Source: Rhodobiaceae bacterium (GTDB lineage: Bacteria; Pseudomonadota; Alphaproteobacteria; Micropepsales; Micropepsaceae). Taken from it: a stretch of DNA of 5,921 nucleotides. The translations under genes were made by a program, and so were the position numbers. Below, in pieces: positions 1-5,921 of the stretch (its first letter is position 1; the number at the start of each line of letters is the position of its first letter). The notes under the pieces were generated by a model, which saw nothing but the letters and a program-made list of their open reading frames with translations, had not been told where the DNA came from and made no database searches. Where the stretch lies: positions 1-5,921 of the forward strand of contig VFKO01000478.1 of assembly GCA_009885515.1 (NCBI GenBank), read 5' to 3'.

Positions 1-2
1 CT

Positions 3-998
3 GAAGGCAGCGCCGGCGCCGGAAAATCCGCCAACGCGAACGAGGTTCCAACGCCAACGGTTCGCGTACGAACAATCATGGCCGAAACCCGCCGCCAGGA
101 CCTGGTGGTCCGTGGACAGTCCGAAGCTTTGCGCAAGGTATTGGTGCGCGCTGAAACCGCTGGAAAAGTTTCCGCTGTAAAGGCAGACAGGGGCAAGGCC
201 GTCAAAGCAGGTGATATAATCTGCGAATTGAAAGTTGACGAGCGTTTGGCGATGCTCAAGCAGGCACGCGCCGTCATGAAACAACGCCAGCTCGAATACG
301 ACGCGTCAAAGCAACTGAAGGAAAAAGGCTTTCGCTCCGACACCGCTGTCGCGGGCGACCAGGCCGAATTCGAAGCCGCCAATGCACAAGTCGAACGCAT
401 GGAAAAGGAATTGGAGAACACAAAGCTCAAAGCGCCTTTCGACGGAGTTGTCGACGCGCGCATGGTCGATGTGGGTGACTATTTGGCGCCCGGCCAACCA
501 TGCGCATTGGTCATCGACCAGGACCCCTTCCTTGTTGTCGGCCAGGCGTCGGAGAAAGACGTGGGTGCCATTCACACCGGTGATGCGGGATGGGCCAAGC
601 TGGTGACCGGCGAACGCGTCGATGGAAAAGTCCGCTTCATTTCCAAAAGCGCCGATCTCGCCACCCGCACCTTTCGCGTAGAACTCGAAGTTTCCAACAA
701 AGACGGCGCAATCCGCGATGGTGTAACCGCCGAGATGCACATCACGGGCGAGCAAGTTGAAGCGCATCGCATTTCACCTGCAATTCTCACGCTCGACGAA
801 AAGAACGCAATTGGCGTGCGCATTGTCGATGCGGGCAATCGCGTCCGGTTGATGCCGGTCACAATTGTGGCGGAAGCCGCAGATGGAGTCTGGATTTCCG
901 GCCTGCCAAAATCGGTTATGATCATCACGGTCGGTCAGGAATACGTAACGATCGGCCAGGAAGTTAAGTTCACTGAGGACAAGGTCGCGCAACCATGA
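3..998 (+). CDS. RND efflux periplasmic adaptor subunit (membrane fusion protein), 5'-truncated by the window
   Basis: This is the periplasmic adaptor of a tripartite RND pump, which links the inner-membrane pump to an outer-membrane channel. The frame is open back to base 3, giving 331 visible residues. The sequence before the first ATG (base 78) already looks like adaptor protein (VPTPTVRVRTI, the usual strand ahead of the lipoyl domain), so that ATG is internal and the true start and signal peptide lie outside the window. Visible order: first half of the lipoyl-like domain (about 44-76, RAETAGKV then GKAVKAGD), a short charged alpha-helical hairpin (about 77-143), second lipoyl half (KAPFDGVVDARMVDVGDYL), a beta-barrel domain (from about 165), and a membrane-proximal C-terminal part. 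The last codon overlaps the pump start as ATGA, so the two are translationally coupled. The family is clear; the substrate cannot be read from the sequence. Confidence 0.93.
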   Translation, partial: EGSAGAGKSANANEVPTPTVRVRTIMAETRRQDLVVRGQSEALRKVLVRAETAGKVSAVKADRGKAVKAGDIICELKVDERLAMLKQARAVMKQRQLEYDASKQLKEKGFRSDTAVAGDQAEFEAANAQVERMEKELENTKLKAPFDGVVDARMVDVGDYLAPGQPCALVIDQDPFLVVGQASEKDVGAIHTGDAGWAKLVTGERVDGKVRFISKSADLATRTFRVELEVSNKDGAIRDGVTAEMHITGEQVEAHRISPAILTLDEKNAIGVRIVDAGNRVRLMPVTIVAEAADGVWISGLPKSVMIITVGQEYVTIGQEVKFTEDKVAQP

Positions 999-3900
999 TC
1001 GGTCTCGTCGAATGGACGCTCCAGCGCGCACGCCTGACGCTTTGCGTTTTGGCGGCGGTTCTCATTATGGGAACGCTTGCATTTTTCAATATTCCCAAGG
1101 AAGCCGACCCCGACATCCAATTTCCGTTTTTCACCGTCGTCGTTGTCCATCCCGGCATTTCCCCCGAAGACGCCGAGCGTCTCATCGTTCGACCGCTTGA
1201 AACCCAGCTCAAGACGATCGAAGGCCTCAAGCAAATGACGTCAGCGGCCTCGCAAGGCTACGCTGCGGTCAATCTGGAATTCGACATAAACTTTGACAAG
1301 GAACTCGCACACCAGCGCATCCAGGAAAAGGTCGATACCGCCCGCCCGCAATTCCCCCAAGACGCCGATGAGCCCCAGATCAACGAGTTCAACATTGCAT
1401 TGAATCCCGTGATCTCGATCGTCTTGTCGGGAAACGTGCCAGAACGCACGCTGCTGCAAACCGCCAAACGCATGAAGCGCGAACTGGAATCCGTTCCAGG
1501 CGTCCTGACGGCTGAACTCTCAGGCCAACGCGACGAAGTCCTGGAGGTCGTCATCGATCCATCGCGCCTGCAGAGCTATGGCGTCACCGGCAGCGATCTT
1601 TTTCGGGTCGTCACGGCAAATAATCAGCTCATTCCAGCAGGCAATGTCGACACAGGCCGCGGACGGTTCGCAGTGAAAGTTCCGGGCCTGGTGGAATCTC
1701 CGGAAGACGTACTGCGCTTGCCCGTCAAGGTTAGCGGCAACAGTGTTGTAACGTTGCGCGATATTGCCGACGTCCAACGCACGTTTCTCGATGCGAACAC
1801 CTACCTTCGCTACAACGGTCAACCGGCTATCGCCATCGAAGTCACCAAACGCATCGGTGAAAACATCGTCGATACCATTGGCAAGGTGAAGGCGGTAGTT
1901 GCGGCCTCCAAATCGTCGATCCCGCAAGCCATAAAGATCGACTATTCCTTCGACCAGTCATATTGGATCGATTCCCAACTCACACATCTTACCAACGCCA
2001 TCTTGCTTGCAATCGCACTTGTCATGGTGGTTGTGGTTGCGGCATTGGGACTACGCTCCGGCTTGATCGTTGGCTTCTCAATTCCGGCATCGTTCCTGAT
2101 CGGATTCCTGTGCCTGTCGTTCGGCGGCTACACGCTGAACATGATGATCATGATGGGTATGCTGATCACCGTCGGACTGCTTGTCGATAACGGCATCATA
2201 GTCGTCGAGTTCGCGGATCGCAAAATGACGGAGGGCTATTCCAAGCGCGATGCGTTTGCCCAGGCAGCCCGGCGCATGTTCTGGCCTGTCGTTTCTTCAA
2301 CAGCCGTGACACTCGCCGCCTTCGCACCAATGCTGTTTTGGCCCGGCGTGCCGGGAAAGTTTATGAGTTACCTTCCGCTGACCATGATCTTTATCATGAC
2401 GGCATCCATGGTGGTGGCGCTGATTTTCTTGCCCGCCATCGGTGCGCTAGTCGGCAAAGCGGAAGAACCACACCCCGACACCGCTCGCGCCATCCGCCTT
2501 TCGGAGAGCGGCAATCTTTACGACATCCCTGGTTGGGTCGGCCGTTACATTCGCATCGTCACCGTTGCAGTCCAACGCCCTTTCATGGTTTTGGGCATCG
2601 TTGCCTTCGCCTTGATCGCAATCCTGACCGCGCTGTTCAACTTCAACAAAGGCGTCGAGTTTTTCGTGGAAACCGATTCCAATGAGGCGACAGTATTCGT
2701 CCGCGCTCGGGGAAATCTTTCCGCAGCCGAAAAGCGTGATCTGGTGATCGAAGCCGAACGCCGCATTCTGGGCACACCCGGAATCCGGGCAATTTACATG
2801 GTCTCCGGAAGCGGCGGCGGAAACTTCGGTCCCAACCAGGCGCCGGTCGATACGATCGGCCGCGTCGCCATGGAACTCCTGCCTTATGAAGAACGCGGGC
2901 CATCAAAGCCCATTTGGCTGGACGTCAGAAAGCGCTTGGAAAACATGCCCGGCATGTACGTTGAGCTCTTTGAAAATCAGGGCGGGCCACCAACGGGTAA
3001 GGCCATCCAGATTGAAATTGGTTCCGAGAATTATGTGCTGCTCGATCAAATCACCAGCAAAATTCGCAATCACCTGGAATCTGTAAAAGGATTGCGCGAC
3101 ATCGAGGATTCACAATCACTGCCAGGTATCGAATGGGCTCTGACGATCAATCGCGAAGAAGCGGGCCGCTTTGGTGCAGACGTCGGCACCGTCGGGGCGG
3201 CCGTCCAGCTCGTCACCAACGGCATCAAAGTCGGAGAGTATCGGCCCGACGATTCAGAGGACGAAGTTGACATCCGCGTACGCTACCCAGCAGAGAACCG
3301 TGGTATCAGCGCCCTGGACGACCTTCGCATCAACACGCGCGGTGGCAGTGTCCCTATCACCAATTTTGTAACTCGCAAGGGTCAGCAACAGGTCAACCGC
3401 CTTCAACGCGTCGACAGCTTGCGCGTGTGGACCATTCGTGCAGGCGTGAACATCGAGGCCGGATTCAACATATCCGAGCGCATTGGCACAATTCGAAATT
3501 GGATCACGTCGCAGGGACTGGACAAGCAAGTGCGCATCAAGTTTCGTGGCGCCGACGAACAGCAAAACGAATCCGGACTGTTTCTGCTGCTCGCATTTGC
3601 CGTAGCACTTCTGGTCATCGGTATAATCTTGCTGATCCAGTTCAACAACTTCTGGCACGTCTTCGTCATTCTCTCGGCCGTCATCCTCTCGGCCTTTGGC
3701 GCGTTGCTGGGCATGCTGATTGAGGGTCAAGCCTTCTCGATCATCATGACCGGAACAGGCATTGTGGCGCTGACCGGCGTCATGGTGAACCACAACATCG
3801 TGCTGGTCGACACATTCCACCACTTGCTCGATGCAGGCTTCAAACCCATGGACGCCATCATCCGCACCGGCATTCAGCGCATGCGCCCTGTGCTGCTCAC

Positions 3901-4174
3901 CACATGGACCGCCATCTTTGGGCTGTTGCCGTTGATGTACAAGTTTGACGTCAACTTTTTTGACCGCACCATTCAGTTTGGTGGCCCCAGCGCCGATTGG
4001 TGGGTGCCGTTGGCCACAGCAATCGTCTATGGTCTGGGATTCTCGACATTCCTGACCCTATTCGTCACACCGGCATTGCTGGCCATAGAGCAGAAATACT
4101 TCGCCAAAGACCGCAAACACTGGGGCGAAATGGGAATTTTCGAAATAGAACCCAGTCCCGCACCTGCAGAATGA
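995..4174 (+). CDS. RND-family efflux pump, inner-membrane permease subunit (HAE1/AcrB-like)
   Basis: This is a proton-driven inner-membrane exporter of 1059 residues, a normal full length for RND pumps. The layout is classic: TM1 (about 13-33), a large periplasmic porter loop, TM2-TM6 (about 332-490), TM7 (about 528-549), a second periplasmic loop, and TM8-TM12 (about 861-1028). The N-terminal motif FFNIPKEADPDIQFP and the PGISPEDAERLIVRPLE stretch are typical. By alignment to AcrB, the TM4 Asp pair is D398-N399, the TM10 Lys is replaced by N932 (VNHNIVLVD), and the TM11 Arg/Thr are kept as R962 and T969. It lacks the TM4 pattern I associate with heavy-metal pumps such as CusA, so the HAE class fits best. 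The start at 995 overlaps the adaptor stop as ATGA, with AAGG at 981-984 as a possible ribosome site. The substrate is unknown. The following CopG-like gene hints at a metal or metal-stress link, which is inference only. Confidence 0.95.
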   Translation: MIGLVEWTLQRARLTLCVLAAVLIMGTLAFFNIPKEADPDIQFPFFTVVVVHPGISPEDAERLIVRPLETQLKTIEGLKQMTSAASQGYAAVNLEFDINFDKELAHQRIQEKVDTARPQFPQDADEPQINEFNIALNPVISIVLSGNVPERTLLQTAKRMKRELESVPGVLTAELSGQRDEVLEVVIDPSRLQSYGVTGSDLFRVVTANNQLIPAGNVDTGRGRFAVKVPGLVESPEDVLRLPVKVSGNSVVTLRDIADVQRTFLDANTYLRYNGQPAIAIEVTKRIGENIVDTIGKVKAVVAASKSSIPQAIKIDYSFDQSYWIDSQLTHLTNAILLAIALVMVVVVAALGLRSGLIVGFSIPASFLIGFLCLSFGGYTLNMMIMMGMLITVGLLVDNGIIVVEFADRKMTEGYSKRDAFAQAARRMFWPVVSSTAVTLAAFAPMLFWPGVPGKFMSYLPLTMIFIMTASMVVALIFLPAIGALVGKAEEPHPDTARAIRLSESGNLYDIPGWVGRYIRIVTVAVQRPFMVLGIVAFALIAILTALFNFNKGVEFFVETDSNEATVFVRARGNLSAAEKRDLVIEAERRILGTPGIRAIYMVSGSGGGNFGPNQAPVDTIGRVAMELLPYEERGPSKPIWLDVRKRLENMPGMYVELFENQGGPPTGKAIQIEIGSENYVLLDQITSKIRNHLESVKGLRDIEDSQSLPGIEWALTINREEAGRFGADVGTVGAAVQLVTNGIKVGEYRPDDSEDEVDIRVRYPAENRGISALDDLRINTRGGSVPITNFVTRKGQQQVNRLQRVDSLRVWTIRAGVNIEAGFNISERIGTIRNWITSQGLDKQVRIKFRGADEQQNESGLFLLLAFAVALLVIGIILLIQFNNFWHVFVILSAVILSAFGALLGMLIEGQAFSIIMTGTGIVALTGVMVNHNIVLVDTFHHLLDAGFKPMDAIIRTGIQRMRPVLLTTWTAIFGLLPLMYKFDVNFFDRTIQFGGPSADWWVPLATAIVYGLGFSTFLTLFVTPALLAIEQKYFAKDRKHWGEMGIFEIEPSPAPAE

Positions 4175-4188
4175 GGCGCCAGCCCGTC

Positions 4189-4653
4189 ATGACCCGGAAA
4201 CGGAATTTCAATCGCCGCCTTTTCTTGTTAGCCGCCGCAACCGCCGTCATCGTTTTGCCTGCAAAAGCCGCGAAGGCACCTCTTGCCATCAAGGTCTACA
4301 AGAGCCCAACTTGCGGCTGCTGCACCGAATGGGTTGATCGCCTGCGCGAAGCCGGTTTCACGGCGACTGTAGATGACGACAGCGATCTCGACGCAATCAA
4401 GCGCAAATTCGGGGTTCCAGACGATCTCGCGTCATGCCACACTGGCTTCATCAACGGCTTTGCGATCGAAGGCCACGTTCCACCAAGCGACATCAAGACT
4501 TTTATTCTAAAAAAGAGCTCCGCCTTGGGGTTGGCTGTCCCCGGAATGCCGGCGAATTCCCCCGGCATGGAGGCGCCCCACATGGCGAACGAGCCCTACA
4601 CCGTTTGGGAATTTTTCAAAAACGGCAAGCGTAATGGGTTCGCCCAACATTGA
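4189..4653 (+). CDS. Exported DUF411 / CopG-like metal-binding protein
   Basis: This is a small periplasmic protein of the DUF411 family, which includes CopG of Pseudomonas, a copper-resistance protein that binds copper through clustered cysteines. From 4189 it has 154 residues. The N-terminus has a twin-arginine-like signal (N-R-R-L-F-L-L at 8-14, then an Ala-rich stretch ending near AKAAKA). The mature part shows YKSPTCGCC (Cys42, Cys44, Cys45), SCHTG (Cys83, His84), EGHVP (His96), GLAVPGMP (Met120) and SPGME (Met127), all family hallmarks and likely metal ligands. Two starts are possible. ATG 4189 has GAGG at 4173-4176 upstream (12-nt spacing). ATG 4171 overlaps the pump stop as ATGA, would add six residues (160 aa) and has no clear ribosome site. 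Either way it belongs to the pump operon. The family is sure; copper binding is inferred from homologues. Confidence 0.93.
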   Translation: MTRKRNFNRRLFLLAAATAVIVLPAKAAKAPLAIKVYKSPTCGCCTEWVDRLREAGFTATVDDDSDLDAIKRKFGVPDDLASCHTGFINGFAIEGHVPPSDIKTFILKKSSALGLAVPGMPANSPGMEAPHMANEPYTVWEFFKNGKRNGFAQH

Positions 4654-4720
4654 TGCGCAAAACCGGGTTGAAGCCGTTCGTGTGCCGACGGACACGCGCG
4701 GGAAATTAGCCCTCGCCAAT

Positions 4721-4734
4721 TTGATCTGGATCAG
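4721..4734. promoter_or_regulatory. FNR/ANR-type binding site upstream of the iron-uptake genes
   Basis: TTGATCTGGATCAG matches the FNR/ANR/CRP-family consensus TTGAT-N4-ATCAA at 9 of 10 fixed positions. Its centre (between 4727 and 4728) would lie at -41.5, the usual class II activator position, if transcription began at 4769. A -10-like CATAGT lies at 4756-4761 (-13 to -8), so geometry and motif agree. This predicts activation under low oxygen. The match is direct; the function is inferred. Confidence 0.6.
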
Positions 4735-4755
4735 TGCACCGGCTCTCGCTCCGAG

Positions 4756-4769
4756 CATAGTGCAATTGC
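4756..4769 (+). promoter_or_regulatory. Possible FNR-dependent promoter -10 element and start point
   Basis: CATAGT at 4756-4761 agrees with TATAAT at four of six positions and sits where a class II FNR promoter needs it. The predicted start near 4769 would give a leader of about 67 nt before the ATG at 4836. A weak hexamer alone proves little; the support is its spacing from the FNR-like site. Confidence 0.35.
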
Positions 4770-4781
4770 GACCAAATTGCA
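4761..4781. repeat. Perfect inverted repeat, candidate operator
   Basis: TGCAATT at 4761-4767 is repeated in inverted form as AATTGCA at 4775-4781, separated by 7 nt. The 7-bp arms and 14-bp centre-to-centre distance would suit a dimeric regulator binding one face of the helix. It lies between the FNR-like site and the downstream promoter. I do not recognise the motif as belonging to a named regulator. Confidence 0.4.
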
Positions 4782-4783
4782 TC

Positions 4784-4811
4784 TTGACCATCAAATGCGA
4801 ATGAGTATCAA
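4784..4811 (+). promoter_or_regulatory. Putative sigma70-type promoter for the iron-uptake genes
   Basis: TTGACC at 4784-4789 matches the -35 consensus at five of six positions. TATCAA at 4806-4811, 16 nt downstream, matches the -10 consensus at four of six. Transcription would begin near 4818 and give a short leader that still contains the ribosome binding site at 4825-4829. The -10 lies inside the Fur-like site. This is an alternative to, or a second promoter beside, the FNR-dependent one. Confidence 0.4.
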
Positions 4812-4815
4812 TAGC
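4797..4815. promoter_or_regulatory. Fur-box-like site overlapping the putative -10 region
   Basis: GCGAATGAGTATCAATAGC agrees with the classic 19-bp Fur box (GATAATGATAATCATTATC) at 13 of 19 positions, including the central AATGA and ATCA blocks. Placement over a -10 element just before iron-transport genes is what iron-dependent repression would need. If the host is an alphaproteobacterium the iron regulator could instead be Irr or RirA, but I found no RirA-style TGA-N9-TCA or clear ICE motif here. Confidence 0.45.
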
Positions 4816-4824
4816 ATAAATGAT

Positions 4825-4829
4825 AGGAG
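4825..4829 (+). promoter_or_regulatory. Ribosome binding site of the cupredoxin gene
   Basis: AGGAG lies 6 nt before the ATG at 4836. It is the strongest Shine-Dalgarno match in the window and fixes the start of the exported cupredoxin-like protein. Confidence 0.8.
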
Positions 4830-4835
4830 ACGGCC

Positions 4836-5171
4836 ATGAAATCAGCTATTGCCTCAATACTGACTGCGTCTGCACTGCTTTTTGCAGGCACCCTTCAAGC
4901 AAACGACACCCCAACATTCGAGATCATCATCAAGGACCACAAATTCGCGCCCGCGACGCTCGAAATTCCAGCCAATAAAAAGGTCAAGTTGATCGTCAAG
5001 AACCAGGACCCAACGCCGGAAGAGTTCGAGTCCTACGAGCTCAATCGCGAAAAAGTCATCCCCGGCAATTCCCAGGCGATCATCTTCGTTGGCCCACTTG
5101 AGCCCGGCACCTATCCGTTCTTCGGCGAATTCAACCAGAAGACGGCGCAAGGCAAAATAATCGCCAAGTAA
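4836..5171 (+). CDS. Periplasmic cupredoxin-like protein, FtrB-like component of an iron-uptake system
   Basis: This is an exported protein of 111 residues. Residues 1-22 form a Sec signal peptide (Lys2, hydrophobic core, cleavage likely after LQA), leaving a mature domain of about 89 residues. It has the single cupredoxin-like fold of EfeO N-termini and FtrB proteins: IIIKDHKFAPATLEIPA, then VKNQDPTPEEFES, then LEPGTYPFFGEF and TAQGKI. There is no Cys, and no Met after the start, so the usual type 1 copper ligand set is absent. Candidate ligands are His35, Glu62, Glu63, Glu65 and Glu98. FtrB homologues are proposed to oxidise or deliver Fe(II) to the FTR1 permease, which is the next gene after 27 nt. 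The strong AGGAG sets the start. It stands alone, not fused to the M75 peptidase-like domain of EfeO, which favours an Ftr-type system. The fold and context are sure; the enzyme activity is not. Confidence 0.88.
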   Translation: MKSAIASILTASALLFAGTLQANDTPTFEIIIKDHKFAPATLEIPANKKVKLIVKNQDPTPEEFESYELNREKVIPGNSQAIIFVGPLEPGTYPFFGEFNQKTAQGKIIAK

Positions 5172-5186
5172 TCCGCCTCCCAGGTC

Positions 5187-5190
5187 AGGA
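5187..5190 (+). promoter_or_regulatory. Ribosome binding site of the FTR1 permease gene
   Basis: AGGA with 8-nt spacing to the ATG at 5199 supports that start. The short gap after the cupredoxin stop shows no terminator, so the two genes are probably co-transcribed. Confidence 0.65.
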
Positions 5191-5198
5191 CCAATTCC

Positions 5199-5921
5199 AT
5201 GTTTGCCTCCGCCATCATCGTCTTCCGTGAAGTCCTGGAAGCAGCCCTCATTTTATCCATCGTCGCCGCCGCCACCACCTTGGTCGCCGGCCGCAATCGT
5301 TGGCTGATGATCGGTGTAGGTAGTGGGTTGCTAGGCGCCATAATCGTTGCCGCCTTCGCAGCCCAAATCGCCGAAGCCATGGAAGGTGTCGGCCAGGAAG
5401 TCTTTAACGCCTCCGTCTTGTTCCTCGCGGTCGCCATGCTGGGCTGGCACAATATTTGGATGCAGCGACACGGACGCGAACTTGGCGCCCAGATGAGCAG
5501 AGTGGGCGCAGCAGTCGCGGAAGGCTCACGCCCCCTTTATGCCGTCGCCATTGCGGTGGGCCTGGCCGTACTCCGCGAGGGCTCGGAAGTCGTCCTCTTC
5601 CTCTACGGCATCGCCAGCGGTGGTGCCAGCGCAACTGAACTTGCACTCGGCAGCGCAATGGGCTTGGGTTTTGGCGCTCTCGCCGGCCTGGCACTTTATG
5701 CGGGCCTGCTTAGGCTTTCGATGCGCTATCTCTTTAGCATCACAAGTTGGATGATCTTGCTGCTTGCAGCCGGCATGGCGGCAACCGCTGCGAAATTCTT
5801 GTCCCAAGCCGACATTCTTCCAACCCTGGGACATGCACTGTGGGACACCTCCAATATCCTGACCGAAGACAGCATCCCCGGCGAAATTTTGCACGTCCTC
5901 ATCGGTTATGTGGCCCGCCCA
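5199..5921 (+). CDS. FTR1-family high-affinity iron permease (FtrC/EfeU type), 3'-truncated by the window
   Basis: This is an inner-membrane iron importer of the oxidase-dependent iron transporter family. The frame is open from ATG 5199 to the right edge, giving 241 residues of a protein usually near 270-285, so roughly the last 30-45 are missing. The two RExxE iron-binding motifs are intact: REVLE (10-14) in TM1 and REGSE (126-130) in the first helix of the second repeat, the expected internal duplication. Several hydrophobic helices follow the family pattern (about 2-30, 36-56, 66-84, 114-138, 146-168, 177-199). The end preserves LTEDSIPGEILHVLIGY, typical of the C-terminal region. It lies 27 nt after the cupredoxin gene with its own AGGA site. 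The cupredoxin partner would supply oxidised iron. An electron-transfer FtrD-like ferredoxin protein or a P19-like FtrA may follow outside the window. Confidence 0.93.
   Translation, partial: MFASAIIVFREVLEAALILSIVAAATTLVAGRNRWLMIGVGSGLLGAIIVAAFAAQIAEAMEGVGQEVFNASVLFLAVAMLGWHNIWMQRHGRELGAQMSRVGAAVAEGSRPLYAVAIAVGLAVLREGSEVVLFLYGIASGGASATELALGSAMGLGFGALAGLALYAGLLRLSMRYLFSITSWMILLLAAGMAATAAKFLSQADILPTLGHALWDTSNILTEDSIPGEILHVLIGYVARP

Noticed and set aside
13..22. Perfect palindrome CCGGCGCCGG
   Set aside because: It lies in the coding part of an Ala/Gly-rich linker of the adaptor and is explained by codon use.
3254..3823. Antisense open frame of 189 codons within the pump gene
   Set aside because: It lies wholly inside a well-supported RND coding sequence on the other strand, and its translation has no recognisable domain. 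The same holds for other antisense frames such as 306-767 and 1520-1927.
4679..4696. Hairpin CGTGT/ACACG with inner CC/GG and one bulged G, as a possible terminator after the CopG-like gene
   Set aside because: The stem is short and bulged and no T-run follows (the next bases are GC-rich and then GGAAATT), so it is not a standard intrinsic terminator. It may still slow transcription.
4653..4709. Open frame of 18 codons whose ATG overlaps the CopG-like stop (TGATG)
   Set aside because: The overlap suggests coupling, but the peptide is very short, basic and featureless, with no ribosome site. There is no way to support it from one sequence.
4784..4794. TTGACCATCAA as a second FNR half-site pair
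   Set aside because: The half-sites are separated by only one base instead of four, so it does not fit the FNR geometry. TTGACC is better read as a -35 element.
4634..4804. Open frame of 56 codons starting within the end of the CopG-like gene and crossing the control region
   Set aside because: It has no convincing ribosome site and no recognisable protein pattern, and it runs through the FNR-like site and the dyad, so it is most likely chance.

Overview
The window reads as a moderately GC-rich proteobacterial chromosome segment, more likely alphaproteobacterial than not. That taxonomic guess rests on the style of the RND and FTR1 proteins and is an inference. All supported genes lie on the + strand and are tightly packed. 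The only non-coding gap of any size is 4654-4835.

Region 1 (left edge to 4653) is a tripartite-efflux operon cut off at its 5' end. It holds an RND periplasmic adaptor (open through the left edge, ending at 998), an RND inner-membrane pump of 1059 residues (995-4174, overlapping the adaptor by ATGA), and a small exported DUF411/CopG-like protein with a CGCC metal-binding motif (ending at 4653). The third gene starts at 4189, or at 4171 where an ATG overlaps the pump stop. No outer-membrane factor is visible. The pump belongs to the hydrophobe/amphiphile (HAE1, AcrB-like) type, yet its neighbour belongs to a family linked to periplasmic copper.

Region 2 (4654-4835) is a compact control region. 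It contains a near-consensus FNR/ANR-type site, a perfect 7-bp inverted repeat, a sigma70-like promoter and a Fur-like 19-mer overlapping its -10 region, followed by a strong ribosome binding site.

Region 3 (4836 to right edge) is an iron-uptake operon: an exported cupredoxin-fold protein (FtrB-like) followed by an FTR1-family iron permease (FtrC/EfeU type) with two RExxE motifs, truncated by the right edge. By analogy with FtrABCD systems the cupredoxin protein would handle or oxidise Fe(II) in the periplasm and the permease would import it. The predicted oxygen- and iron-responsive sites fit ferrous iron use under low oxygen.

I see no RNA genes, mobile elements, CRISPR arrays or origins. 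No family here is wholly unknown. The less ordinary points are the CopG-like gene tied to an AcrB-type pump, the layered regulatory region, and a cupredoxin-like protein without Cys.
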